Source: DASRBN01 sp035294305
GTDB taxonomy: Bacteria > Chloroflexota > Ktedonobacteria > Ktedonobacterales > Ktedonobacteraceae
DNA length: 64,000 nt
Reading direction: 5' to 3'
NCBI GenBank assembly: GCA_035294305.1
Contig: DATGLD010000049.1
Coordinates: forward strand, 186,001 to 250,000
A model generated the notes under the pieces. The model did not search any database and was not told where the DNA came from. It worked only from the letters and a program-made list of their open reading frames with translations. The translations under genes and the position numbers were made by a program. Positions 31,264-40,135 of this stretch are shown piece by piece. Numbering within the stretch: the first letter of the stretch is position 1; each line of letters starts with the position of its first letter.

Positions 31264-32670
31264 TTATTGATTTTTTATTGGAGTATCATGAGAGAGTTCC
31301 AATCTGGCCCCTACGCCCCATTTCCAGGCATATGTGAAGAGGTCACGCAGCGCGCGCAGGATGACGGCGGGTTTTGCTCCCGTGGCACGTCCGGCCAGGC
31401 GTGGATGGTGGTAAACGCCGATCTCGCGATAACTGCCGCCCGCGCGTGTCAACTTGTACAGCAGTTCGGCATTGATCATGGCGCCGCGCGTCTCCAATGG
31501 ATGCTGGCGCAGGAATGCGGTGTGCAGGAGTTTGAAGGAGCAATCTACGTCGCGAACGCGCACGCCCAGGACTGCAAGGATCAGGAGCTTCCAGCCCCAG
31601 GCGTTGATCTTGCGCATCCACGAGTCCTGGCGGTCGATACGATAACCAATCACGGCCTCATATTCGTCGATGTAGGGGAAAAATTGTTGCAGGTCGCGTA
31701 TGTCAAATTGCCCGTCGGCGTCCATGAAAAAGGTCAAATCCTTTGTCGCCGCTGCGAAGCCGCTCGCGAGGGCAGCTCCATAGCCCTGGTTGACGGGATG
31801 GGTGATGAGATGAACCTGCGGATATGTGCCGGCAATCGCGGCGGCAATTGCTCCTGTGCGGTCCGTACTCCCATCGTTAACAACCAACACCTCAAAGTCC
31901 ATATACCAGCCGGTCAAGACGGCGACAACATCTGAAACAGTACTTGCGATGACCTGCTCTTCGTTATATGCAGGCAGGACGGCAGAAAGGCTATGACCAA
32001 CGAGAGGCCGGCCCTCTTTCTTGTTCACAAGTTGCTGGTATGCACCGGAAACATCTCTCCCTTGCATAAGCGGCAATATCCGATCTTCAAGTGGGACCGT
32101 AGCAAGTGACCGGGATGGTGTTTGATCCAGGTGTCCCCTGCTCACGAAGACCCACAGCCGCATTCCCAGGTAGGAGATCAGCGCGGTGCCACCAATGGCA
32201 ATCACCTTTGAGGCATTGGCCCACAAGACGGCATTGACCAGCACGGAATGCAGCAGATTGCCGGCAAGCCAGAGGATGATACTACTCCATACGATGCCGC
32301 ACGAGGTCGTCGCGGCGAAACGCAGCAGTTCCTTGCGCGTCGTCTTCTGTCTTTGCCCGAAAGTCCAATATTTGTTGAAGAGAAAGCTGTTGATGGCTCC
32401 TATGCTAAAGGCAAAGGCGCTGTAAGCCAACAGCATGGCGGTGCTGCTCGTAGGAAATAGCCACAACAGGCCATTCAAGATCAGCAAATCTAGCAGCGTA
32501 TTTAGCCCGCCAACCAGGGCAAATCTCAGAACCTGCCCAAACAAAGCGAAGCGACCATTAATTATAGGATGAACGCGGTGATTTTGTGCCGGTTCTCGCT
32601 GGTATTGAGGCTGAACGGTAACGGCGTTTTCCTGTATCTCTCCCTTGCAGAGTTGCAATGTTTCTAACAT
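31264..32670 (-). CDS. GtrA-GT2 fusion (lipid-linked sugar synthase/flippase-like)
   Basis: This protein of 468 residues joins two domains. Residues about 45-175 are a four-helix GtrA-like domain (FALVGGLNTLLDLLILNGLL, NSFLFNKYWTFGQR). Residues about 225-455 are a family 2 glycosyltransferase with SAVLPAYNEEQVIASTV, VVNDGSTDRT, FMDADGQFD (DxD) and DVDCSFKLLH, close to the polyprenyl-phosphate mannose/glucose synthases. It probably makes a polyprenyl-phosphate sugar and helps it cross the membrane, feeding the GT39 gene downstream (inference). The reverse domain order, GT2 then GtrA, is also known in such fusions. Confidence 0.85.
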   Translation of the reverse strand: MLETLQLCKGEIQENAVTVQPQYQREPAQNHRVHPIINGRFALFGQVLRFALVGGLNTLLDLLILNGLLWLFPTSSTAMLLAYSAFAFSIGAINSFLFNKYWTFGQRQKTTRKELLRFAATTSCGIVWSSIILWLAGNLLHSVLVNAVLWANASKVIAIGGTALISYLGMRLWVFVSRGHLDQTPSRSLATVPLEDRILPLMQGRDVSGAYQQLVNKKEGRPLVGHSLSAVLPAYNEEQVIASTVSDVVAVLTGWYMDFEVLVVNDGSTDRTGAIAAAIAGTYPQVHLITHPVNQGYGAALASGFAAATKDLTFFMDADGQFDIRDLQQFFPYIDEYEAVIGYRIDRQDSWMRKINAWGWKLLILAVLGVRVRDVDCSFKLLHTAFLRQHPLETRGAMINAELLYKLTRAGGSYREIGVYHHPRLAGRATGAKPAVILRALRDLFTYAWKWGVGARLELSHDTPIKNQ

Positions 32671-32769
32671 AGTTATTTCCTCTCAAAAAGCATGAATAGT
32701 GGACTGAACCATCTTGCTGTTCAGGGTAGCAGGGGTCGATGAGACGTACATTGGAAGAAGATGAGGGAT

Positions 32770-32820
32770 TTCTCATGCAGCTACATGCGTTTCATGAGAA
32801 TTCTCTCATACACTTCTCAT
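32770..32820 (+). promoter_or_regulatory. TCTCAT direct repeats upstream of the response regulator
   Basis: TTCTCAT occurs at 32770-32776 and 32814-32820 and TCTCAT at 32804-32809; the last two are 11 bases apart, about one helical turn. OmpR-family regulators bind such tandem direct repeats, so this may be an autoregulatory site. The intergenic region (32671-32960) separates divergent genes. Confidence 0.35.
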
Positions 32821-32960
32821 AAAAAATCAATAAAGCGATGCTAAGCTAGAACATAAAGATGGGTCTAGATGCTAGCCCTCTTATAGCAGCAGAAATTGCT
32901 ATGCGGTATAGTAGGGAAAGGGCGATTTCCCGCATGAGGGTATGAAACGAGGGACGGAGA

Positions 32961-33635
32961 ATGCATATACTTGTTGTTGAGGATGAGAAGCGCCTGGCCT
33001 ATTTGTTGCGCCGCGTACTGTTGGAAGAACGCCATACTGTCGACCTGGCGCACGATGGTGAGACCGGACTTGACCTCGCGCTGAGCGATACCTATGATGT
33101 GGTTATTCTTGATCTGATGCTGCCAGAAATCGATGGCATCGAGATTTGTCGCCAGATGCGCGCCGAAAACATTATGACGCCGGTGCTGATGCTTACGGCG
33201 CGTGGGGCGGTTGAGGATCGTGTGATGGGCCTCAATGTGGGCGCCGACGACTATCTGACGAAGCCGTTCGCGATGGAGGAATTGCTGGCCCGTGTCAACG
33301 CGCTGTTGCGTCGCCGGGACCGCCGTTTTGACGAGACGCTGCAACTGACGGTGGCAGACCTGACGCTCGACCTGGTCAGGCATGAGGCGCGACGCAGCGG
33401 GCGCGTCATCGAGTTAACCGCTAAAGAGTTCGCCCTGCTGGAATACCTGATGCGCCATCCGGGGCAGGTGCTTTCGCGCACGCAGATTACCGATGCCGTC
33501 TGGCGTTATGATCTCGATGCGCTTTCCAATGTCGTGGACATCTACATTCATTACCTGCGCGACAAGATCGACCAGGGCTTCTCGCGCCCATTGATCAAGA
33601 CGGTGCGGGGCGTGGGCTACAAGATCGATGCCTGA
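32961..33635 (+). CDS. OmpR-family response regulator
   Basis: This 224-residue regulator has a receiver domain (1-120) with the acidic pair in VVEDEKR, the phospho-acceptor Asp in VVILDLMLPEIDG, Thr in LMLTARG and Lys in DDYLTKPF, and a C-terminal winged-helix DNA-binding domain (ELTAKEFALLEYLMRHPGQV, RGVGYKID). It is followed after 22 bases by a histidine kinase on the same strand, its likely partner. The stimulus is unknown. ATG 32961 has a GAGGGACGGAGA purine run. Confidence 0.94.
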   Translation: MHILVVEDEKRLAYLLRRVLLEERHTVDLAHDGETGLDLALSDTYDVVILDLMLPEIDGIEICRQMRAENIMTPVLMLTARGAVEDRVMGLNVGADDYLTKPFAMEELLARVNALLRRRDRRFDETLQLTVADLTLDLVRHEARRSGRVIELTAKEFALLEYLMRHPGQVLSRTQITDAVWRYDLDALSNVVDIYIHYLRDKIDQGFSRPLIKTVRGVGYKIDA

Positions 33636-33657
33636 AACGGCGCGAAGGAGCAATGGC

Positions 33658-35115
33658 ATGCAAAGGAGCAGGTTCGCTCAGGGGTCGCCAGAGTTGCAAC
33701 GGTCGCTGTGGCCCTTGCGCCGGGGCAGGAGTCCTTTCTCAAGAGAACCGGGAGCGATCTTATTTCGCGGGCTTAGAATTAACCTGACGCTCTGGTATTG
33801 TGGTGTGCTGGCCGCGGCGCTGATCCTGTTTAGCGTGGCCGTTTACATCAGCGCGCAGCAGTTCCTTTTAAATCCCATCGAGGGCGATACCCAGATGCAT
33901 GCTCAAGATCACCTGAATCAAATGCTTTCAGGTCCAGCTTCATCCGTTGCCTGTCCATTAGATGACAATACAGGTCAATTCGGTGGCCCTGGCCGGGGAA
34001 TTTTTATGCCCGAAATAATCGCCTGCTACGATCAACATGGCAATCTGATCTCGAATGGTACAGGGCTTCCGGCGGCGTTCCTCTCCAATGATCTTGCGAA
34101 GGAGGCGCTGCAAACCGGCCATTCGACCGACGATATCGTGGATACAGGAAGTCCATATGGGCAAGTCTATCGCTACGCGCTGCTTGTGCCGGGGAACGAC
34201 GTCTCGTCGTTGAATCCAGGCAGCGGGAATGTGCGCGTCATTGTGGCCGGCGAGATTGTCCAGCCGCAGGAGCAGGCGCTCTCTGTGCTGCTGAGACTCA
34301 TGCTTGCCTTTGGCGGTGTAGCGCTGGTCGGCGCGGGAGTGGGCGGCCTATTTTTATCCAATCGCGCGCTGGCCCCGGCCCGCCTGGCGTGGACGAACCA
34401 GCAGCGTTTCATCGCCGATGCCGCGCACGAATTGCGCACGCCCCTGACCCTGCTGCGCGCCGATGCCGAAGTCCTGTTGCGCAGCCACGGCCAGATGGAT
34501 GAGGAAGACACGCTGTTATTGGAGGATATCGTCGCCGAAACAAATCATATGTCGAACCTGGCAACCAACCTGCTGACGCTGGCGCGCCTGGATAACAGCA
34601 CATCTCACCGCGAACACGAGGTGGTGAACCTCTCCGGCATTGCCCGGGCCGGGGTGAGGCGCATACAGGCGCTTGCCGATCAATCGAAGATCAGCATTGT
34701 CACGGAACTCGATGATGCCGCAGTGGTGATAGGCGATCCCATGCAGCTCGAACAGGCTGCGCTGGCGCTGCTCGATAACGCCATCAAATACAATCGCCCC
34801 GGAGGTCAAATCAGGGTTCGCACGGCGATAAAGCAGGGGCAGGCGCTGCTGGAGGTCCGCGATACGGGCATCGGCATCGCCGCCGAGCATCTGCCACACC
34901 TGGGAGAACGCTTCTACCGGGTGGACAAAGCGCGCTCGCGGCAGGCAGGCGGCACAGGCCTGGGCCTCTCTATCACTCGCGGCATCGCCATAACCCACGG
35001 CGGTACGCTGACTCTGACCAGCATCCCCGATTCGGGCACGACCGTTACTATTCTTTTGCCCCTCGCGCAAGGGACGCGGCTTGAATACCCACGTGAAGAG
35101 GCTCGCGATCAGTAG
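33658..35115 (+). CDS. Sensor histidine kinase
   Basis: This 485-residue membrane kinase pairs with the regulator just upstream. Membrane helices lie at about 38-60 and 215-235, with an extracytoplasmic sensor domain of about 150 residues between them. The HisKA domain has the phospho-acceptor in ADAAHELRTPLTLL; the ATPase domain shows LLDNAIKYNRPGG (N box), VRDTGIGIAAEHLPHLGERF (G1/F) and GGTGLGLSI (G2). No HAMP domain is obvious. ATG 33658 follows GGAG by seven bases; the open frame extends back to 33628 within the regulator gene. Confidence 0.93.
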   Translation: MQRSRFAQGSPELQRSLWPLRRGRSPFSREPGAILFRGLRINLTLWYCGVLAAALILFSVAVYISAQQFLLNPIEGDTQMHAQDHLNQMLSGPASSVACPLDDNTGQFGGPGRGIFMPEIIACYDQHGNLISNGTGLPAAFLSNDLAKEALQTGHSTDDIVDTGSPYGQVYRYALLVPGNDVSSLNPGSGNVRVIVAGEIVQPQEQALSVLLRLMLAFGGVALVGAGVGGLFLSNRALAPARLAWTNQQRFIADAAHELRTPLTLLRADAEVLLRSHGQMDEEDTLLLEDIVAETNHMSNLATNLLTLARLDNSTSHREHEVVNLSGIARAGVRRIQALADQSKISIVTELDDAAVVIGDPMQLEQAALALLDNAIKYNRPGGQIRVRTAIKQGQALLEVRDTGIGIAAEHLPHLGERFYRVDKARSRQAGGTGLGLSITRGIAITHGGTLTLTSIPDSGTTVTILLPLAQGTRLEYPREEARDQ

Positions 35116-35308
35116 GGGCGGGAGTGGGGTCGCGGTGGGTAGCGGAGCAAGCTCCCCATCCCACATCCGCCACAACCCCTGCCCTACTGGATACGCCCAC
35201 AACTGCGCGCGCCGGAACGCTTCGAGGCCTGGCTGAGTGGCATCTGCCGCAATATATGCCTGCGCTGGCAGCCGCTTCCCGTATGGCACGAGTGGCGAGT
35301 AGGGCTGC

Positions 35309-35428
35309 ATGATGTACCTGATGGGCTTCTTCTATTTCCTGGCCGGTATTGTGGCCTTGAGCCTGCTGCGCCATTTCTGGAGCACTGCACAGCAAGAGCA
35401 AGAAGTTACCCATCCAATTCATACATGA
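35309..35428 (+). CDS. Possible 39-residue single-helix membrane protein
   Basis: A short frame follows an in-frame stop. It encodes a hydrophobic segment, MMYLMGFFYFLAGIVALSLL, then a polar tail ending in THPIHT. It overlaps the convergent rsmE 3' end by 23 bases. No good ribosome site is seen. The rest of the gap 35116-35308 shows no convincing gene. It could be chance. Confidence 0.25.
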   Translation: MMYLMGFFYFLAGIVALSLLRHFWSTAQQEQEVTHPIHT

Positions 35429-36179
35429 CATTCGCTACTGCCGCCAGCGCCGCGGTTTCGGCGCGCAAAATACGCGAACCGAGCGACACGACCTGCACGC
35501 CGGAACGTTGCGCCAGGGCAACCTCTTCGGCCATCAAGCCTCCTTCGGGACCGATGAAGAGAACGACGGTCGCGGTTGTCCGAGTATCCAACCGGGATTC
35601 AGCGGATTGTCGCGCCTTATAGAATGTCAACGCCTGCCGCAAAGTACAATTCTGCTCCTCTTCCCAGGGCATCAGCGCGATAGCTCCGGCGGGAATGCCG
35701 TTGAGGGCGCGCATCAATGGCCGGATGGGCAACAGCTCCGGCAGGCGCGCACGACCGCATTGTTCCGCCGCCTCCTGGATGATGCGTTTCCAGCGCGCAA
35801 TTTTGGATGGCCGCGTGCCCTCAAGACCCGCCATCGAGCGCCGGCAGAGGATGGGCGAGAACGTCGAGACGCCCAGTTCCGTCCCTTTTTCCAGAATCCA
35901 TTCAAAACGCGCCGATTTGAGCAATCCCTGGCAGAGGATGATGCGAACGGGCGATTCGCTTTTACCTGGACGCCGCTCAAGCAGGTGGGCATCCACGGCT
36001 GTTTTGCTGATTGCCGCGATAGATGCCAGGACTTCCTCGCCGCTATTATCGAGCAGGAGCAGTTGCTCGCCTGGATTGAGGCGCAAAACGTCGCGCACCT
36101 GGTGAGCAAGCTCCTTCGGCAAGGAGATGGTGGTATTCGTTTCTTTGAGTAGTTCAGGGGAGACAAAAAAGCGATGCAT
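35406..36179 (-). CDS. rsmE: 16S rRNA m3U1498 methyltransferase RsmE
   Basis: RsmE methylates U1498 of 16S rRNA with S-adenosylmethionine. The 257-residue protein begins MHRFFVSPELL with a PUA-like N-terminal domain (VLRLNPGEQLLLLDNSGEE) and has the knotted SPOUT domain: ILCQGLLKSARFEWILEKGT, LFIGPEGGLMAEEV and VSLGSRILRAETAALAAV. Its ATG at 36177-36179 lies one base after the prmA stop, so the two ribosome-modifying enzymes form an operon. Confidence 0.95.
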   Translation of the reverse strand: MHRFFVSPELLKETNTTISLPKELAHQVRDVLRLNPGEQLLLLDNSGEEVLASIAAISKTAVDAHLLERRPGKSESPVRIILCQGLLKSARFEWILEKGTELGVSTFSPILCRRSMAGLEGTRPSKIARWKRIIQEAAEQCGRARLPELLPIRPLMRALNGIPAGAIALMPWEEEQNCTLRQALTFYKARQSAESRLDTRTTATVVLFIGPEGGLMAEEVALAQRSGVQVVSLGSRILRAETAALAAVANVMYELDG

Positions 36180-36180
36180 G

Positions 36181-37095
36181 TTATTTCGTCATGACCAGCG
36201 TCACCCAATCATCAATCATCGCTGCATCAACCAGGCGCAAACCGGCGTCCAGGAGCGGCTGCTCCGCTTCATAGCGGCGTTCCTCGATGATGCCGCTGGC
36301 GATAAGTATGCCGCCCGGGGCCAGCACTCCGGCAAGCTGGAGGGCGATGGCGCCGATGACCCGCGCAATGATATTCGCCAGCACCATGTCGTACCGGTTC
36401 TGCATGCGCGTGGCCTCTGCCTCATCGAGCGTTCCCAGCAGCACGATAATACGATCTTCCAGAGCATTGGCCGCGACGTTCGCCCTGGCGCTTTCAACGG
36501 CAACGCTGCTATTATCGATGCAGTAGACCTCGGAAGCGCCCAATCGAGCGGCGGCCAGCGCCAGAATGCCTGAACCGGTGCCGACATCCAGCACGCGCAT
36601 GCCTGGTTGAACGCGCTGCTCTACCTGCTCGAGACACATGCGAGTGGTGGGATGCAGTCCGGTGCCGAAAGCCATGCCCGGATCGAGTTCCAGCACAACC
36701 TCGTCGTCTTTGGGCGTGTAGTCGCGCCAGGATGGGCGAATGACTAGGCGGCGACCAATATGCGTCACATGATAGTAGTCTTTCCAGGCGTTGGCCCAAT
36801 CCTCCTCGTTCACGATGCGGGTTTGCAGGTCTCCCACAAATTGTGAACCCAGGCTGGATAAATGCCAGAGTCCCTCGGCGACACGCTGGCGTGTCTCCTC
36901 CTCTTTGCCATCCATAGGCAGGTAGGCGCACACATTCACAGGCTCGCCCGCCAGTACCCTGTACTCCTGCCCCTCGTCTAGCAGTTCGATTGGCTCCTCA
37001 ATTGCCACACCGCCCGGCGTATAGCGGCTCAACAGCTCGCTCACCGATTCGACCGCTTCTGGATGCGTTCGCACCTTCAACTCTAACCAGCGCAT
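36181..37095 (-). CDS. prmA: Ribosomal protein L11 methyltransferase PrmA
   Basis: PrmA trimethylates ribosomal protein L11. The 304-residue protein has the small N-terminal substrate domain (MRWLELKVRTHPEAVESVSE) and a class I methyltransferase domain with LDPGMAFGTGLHPTTRMCLE, VLDVGTGSGILALAAARLGA (SAM loop), CIDNSS and VLANIIARV (NxxxxV-type motif IV). ATG 37095 lies 12 bases after GGAG; the open frame reaches 37128, but that part would contain the ribosome site. It is followed directly by rsmE. Confidence 0.93.
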   Translation of the reverse strand: MRWLELKVRTHPEAVESVSELLSRYTPGGVAIEEPIELLDEGQEYRVLAGEPVNVCAYLPMDGKEEETRQRVAEGLWHLSSLGSQFVGDLQTRIVNEEDWANAWKDYYHVTHIGRRLVIRPSWRDYTPKDDEVVLELDPGMAFGTGLHPTTRMCLEQVEQRVQPGMRVLDVGTGSGILALAAARLGASEVYCIDNSSVAVESARANVAANALEDRIIVLLGTLDEAEATRMQNRYDMVLANIIARVIGAIALQLAGVLAPGGILIASGIIEERRYEAEQPLLDAGLRLVDAAMIDDWVTLVMTK

Positions 37096-37181
37096 GAAAA
37101 TGATATTCTCCTTAACTTTCAAGGGCAATCGCCGGGGTACGGCCCCATAGGCATTAATATAAGGCGGCGCCAGGTCTACCC

Positions 37182-37207
37182 GGAGGGGACCCTTGTGGTC
37201 GCCCTCC
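37182..37207 (-). repeat. Copy of the dispersed repeat upstream of prmA
   Basis: GGAGGGGACCCTTGTGG then TCGCCCTCC is an inverted copy lacking part of the CGTA segment. Flanking CCCGGAGG and CCTCCGGG extend the palindrome. Confidence 0.75.
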
Positions 37208-37265
37208 TCCGGGTATCCTCACCATCAACCTGAGTCTATACATTTGGGACGCGATCAATCGGCCC

Positions 37266-38144
37266 TTACGCGATAGTCAAACTATAATACTCATAAGTCG
37301 TTCGTATCTCAAACCCACATGAAAGATATAGCCCGACGGCATTCGTATTATCGGTTTCAACATCGAGCATAATGCCCTTGGTGCTTGCGGCGCGCAGCAT
37401 GCGGATGATATCTTGCAGCAACTGCCTGCCGTAGCCGCGTCCCTGGTACTCCGGCCTCACGCCGAAACCGTAAATGCCGAATTCCTGTTCCAGGTCGTCC
37501 ACGCGCAGGCAAGCAACGGGTTCCTCGCCCAGCAGGCCAAGATAGAAGGTACACCAGGGACGCCGCAAGCATATCTCCGTATATGACCTTGATCTTTGTA
37601 GATCATCGCCAAAGCTTGTAGCATGAATTATTGCGATGGCTTCCAGGTCTTCGGCTCCTGCCTGACGCACTTGCAGCTGTGGGCTGGCAACCGGTTTCTC
37701 GTGAAAGGTTCCCAGCACCATTTCGTGTTCGGAAAAGTCGTGCTGAGCCCCGATAGCCTGCACAAACGCCTTGCCAGAACGAGAGGTATCCTCGCACACC
37801 AGGATCAGTTTCTTCACGCCGCGCCGGTCGCATTCCTCTCGCGCTGCCGCAAGCAGGGCGCTGAAGATACCTCTGCGCCGGTAATCCGGGTGGACCATGC
37901 CGGTCAGTTCTTTTTCCAGGACGCCATGACTATCGATATTCAGGTAGCCGGCAAGCCTGGCATTCTCATAATAGAGAAAATCGTTGGTCGAATTGCCCGT
38001 ACGTTTTTTGAGCCATTCTGTACTCAGGCGCATACGCAGGCCCTCGTATGCATTGCAGGTGGCTATAAGCTGGTCAATGGCAGCGAGTTCTCCATCGGAC
38101 AGCGTTTGCCTTTTGACCAGGCCTGATTTATGTATTTCAAGCAT
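37266..38144 (-). CDS. Tandem GNAT acetyltransferase
   Basis: This 292-residue protein has two GNAT folds in a row. The first (about 30-145) has the acetyl-CoA loop VHPDYRRRGIFSALL; the second (about 158-290) has VRPEYQGRGYGRQLL followed by GLYLSCGFEI. Both keep the Q/RxxGxG/A-type pyrophosphate loop, so both could bind acetyl-CoA. The acetyl acceptor is unknown. It lies nine bases downstream of the isobutyryl-CoA-mutase-like gene's stop on the same strand (next entry), so they may share a transcript. Confidence 0.87.
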   Translation of the reverse strand: MLEIHKSGLVKRQTLSDGELAAIDQLIATCNAYEGLRMRLSTEWLKKRTGNSTNDFLYYENARLAGYLNIDSHGVLEKELTGMVHPDYRRRGIFSALLAAAREECDRRGVKKLILVCEDTSRSGKAFVQAIGAQHDFSEHEMVLGTFHEKPVASPQLQVRQAGAEDLEAIAIIHATSFGDDLQRSRSYTEICLRRPWCTFYLGLLGEEPVACLRVDDLEQEFGIYGFGVRPEYQGRGYGRQLLQDIIRMLRAASTKGIMLDVETDNTNAVGLYLSCGFEIRTTYEYYSLTIA

Positions 38145-38153
38145 GCGTTTTCC

Positions 38154-39887
38154 TTAAAACACGGCCGGTTCCATGTATTCGCCGAAGACAGAGCGGAAGA
38201 CGTCCATGATCTCGCCCAGCGTGGCGTAGGTCTTGACCGCCTCGATAATGGCCGGCATGGTATTCTCTGTACCCTCGGCCACGCGGCGCAAATTTTCCAG
38301 CGCGCGTTTGACAGCTGCATTATCGCGCTCGCGGCGCACGCGGTTGAGACGCTCGAGATGGGCCCGCTCTCCCACGCGGTCGATATACAGCGTTGGAACC
38401 TTGATATCTTCTTCCTTAATATAATCGTTGACGCCGACGATGGTGCGCTTGTGCTGGTCGATCTCCTGCTGGTAGCGATAGGCCGATTCGGCAATTTCGC
38501 GCTGGAAGAAGCCGTTCTGAATGCAGGCCAGCACGCCACCGAGCGCATCGATACGATCCAGGTAGTCCTTAGCCGCTTGCTCCGTCTCGTCCGTCAGCTT
38601 CTCTATAAAGTAGGAGCCACCTACAGGATCGACAGTATTGACAACGCCGCTTTCGCTGGCGATGATCTGCTGCGTGCGCAGGGCAATCAGCACGGCCCTT
38701 TCGGTGGGCAGCGCCAGGGCTTCATCCAGCGAGTTGGTATGCAGCGAGTTGGTGCCACCTAGCACGGCAGCCAGCGCTTGAATAGTTGTGCGTATGATGT
38801 TGTTATCGGGCTGTTGAGCCGTCAATGAGACGCCCGCTGTCTGCGCGTGGCAGCGCATGAGCCAGGAGCGGGGGTCTTTCGCGCCATAGCGCTCGCGCAT
38901 CAGCTTTGCCCACAGCCTGCGACCGGCGCGGAATTTGGCGATCTCTTCAAAAAAGTCATTATGCACGTCAAAGAAGAATGACAGCCGTGGCGCGAACTCG
39001 TCGATCTTCAGGCCGCGTTTAAGCGCGGCATCAACATAGGCCAGGCCATCAGCGATGGTGAATGCGAGTTCCTGGACAGCGGTTGCTCCGGCCTCGCGAA
39101 TATGGTAGCCACTGATGCTGATGGTGTTCCAGCGCGGCATATAGCGCGTGCCGAATTCAATGGTATCCGTGACCAGGCGCATCGACGGCTCCGGCGGGAA
39201 CAGGAACTCCTTCTGGGCGCTGTATTCTTTAAGAATGTCGTTTTGCAGCGTGCCGCCCAGCTTCTCCCTGGGGAAGCCCTGCTTCTCGGCATTAACGATA
39301 TACATGGCCCAGATTACGGATGCCGGACTATTGATAGTCATCGAAGTGGTAATCTTGTCGAGCGGCAGGCCCTCAAAGAGGATTTCCATATCAGCAAGCG
39401 ACGAGACAGCGACGCCGCACTTGCCGAATTCGCCTGCCGCCAGCGGATGATCGGTGTCATAGCCATACAGCGTGGGCATGTCAAACGCCGTCGAGAGGCC
39501 CGTTTGACCTTGCGAGAGCAGGTACTTGAAGCGCTTATTGGTATCCTCTGCCGTACCAAAACCGGCGAACATGCGCATCGTCCAGGGCTTCGCGCGATAC
39601 ATAGTGGGCTGCACGCCGCGGGTATAGGGATATTCGCCGGGGAAGCCGAGGTCGCGCTCGTAATCCAGGTTAGCGTTATCCAGCGGCGTATAGACGCGCT
39701 CGATGGGGACGCCGGACGTGGTCATACGGTCGGCGCGTTCGGGCATGCGCTCCAAAGACTTGCGCACAGTGGTATTCTCCCACCGCTGCTGCTCAACCTG
39801 AAGACGCGCCAGTTCCTCTTTATCAAAAAGGGTGCCCTGTTCGTATACGGGCTGATCTTTCGTCTCCGGTGCTTTCTGCTCAAGCAT
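38154..39887 (-). CDS. Acyl-CoA mutase large subunit, isobutyryl-CoA-mutase type
   Basis: This 577-residue catalytic subunit of an adenosylcobalamin-dependent mutase has the barrel motifs YTRGVQPTMY, GLSTAFDMPTLYGYD, SISGYHIREAG and QTAGVSLTAQQPDNN. Two substrate-pocket residues differ from methylmalonyl-CoA mutase: Phe replaces Tyr89 (WTMRMFAGF) and Gln replaces Arg207 (LQNDILKEYSAQKEF). The same pair is known in isobutyryl-CoA mutase, which isomerises isobutyryl- and butyryl-CoA. A 2-hydroxyisobutyryl-CoA mutase is an alternative but usually has Ile at the first site. The B12-binding small subunit is not in the window. ATG 39887 follows GAGGAGG by about 11 bases. Confidence 0.85.
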   Translation of the reverse strand: MLEQKAPETKDQPVYEQGTLFDKEELARLQVEQQRWENTTVRKSLERMPERADRMTTSGVPIERVYTPLDNANLDYERDLGFPGEYPYTRGVQPTMYRAKPWTMRMFAGFGTAEDTNKRFKYLLSQGQTGLSTAFDMPTLYGYDTDHPLAAGEFGKCGVAVSSLADMEILFEGLPLDKITTSMTINSPASVIWAMYIVNAEKQGFPREKLGGTLQNDILKEYSAQKEFLFPPEPSMRLVTDTIEFGTRYMPRWNTISISGYHIREAGATAVQELAFTIADGLAYVDAALKRGLKIDEFAPRLSFFFDVHNDFFEEIAKFRAGRRLWAKLMRERYGAKDPRSWLMRCHAQTAGVSLTAQQPDNNIIRTTIQALAAVLGGTNSLHTNSLDEALALPTERAVLIALRTQQIIASESGVVNTVDPVGGSYFIEKLTDETEQAAKDYLDRIDALGGVLACIQNGFFQREIAESAYRYQQEIDQHKRTIVGVNDYIKEEDIKVPTLYIDRVGERAHLERLNRVRRERDNAAVKRALENLRRVAEGTENTMPAIIEAVKTYATLGEIMDVFRSVFGEYMEPAVF

Positions 39888-40105
39888 GGTAAGTGATTCC
39901 TCCTCGTTGAGGTGCTGGGAAATGACGTTTTCTCGAATCCTGTACCACTAAGGGGTACACTGTAGACACATGTTACTCTTCTTAGAGTATTGTACCATAT
40001 TCACGGCTGGGGGATGGCGGAGGAGAGGAGGTAGATGAGACAGCCAAAACATCCAATGGCCTGTTCCTTCCCCAAAATTGGCCCATGACTCCTCACCTTA
40101 CCTTA

Positions 40106-40114
40106 TGGTATACT
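40106..40114 (+). promoter_or_regulatory. Extended -10 promoter for the Fsr-like exporter
   Basis: TGGTATACT is a TGn-extended -10 element 22 bases before the ATG at 40136, so the leader is very short. No strong -35 is seen. Confidence 0.45.
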
Positions 40115-40135
40115 TCTTAAAGGGAGCCAGGCCAC

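Noticed and set aside
34516..35310. 264-codon frame antisense to the histidine kinase
   Set aside because: Covers the conserved ATPase domain on the other strand; shadow frame.
35190..35405. Protein-like frame running through the gap after the histidine kinase
   Set aside because: It has no start codon after its in-frame stop and continues into the antisense of rsmE.
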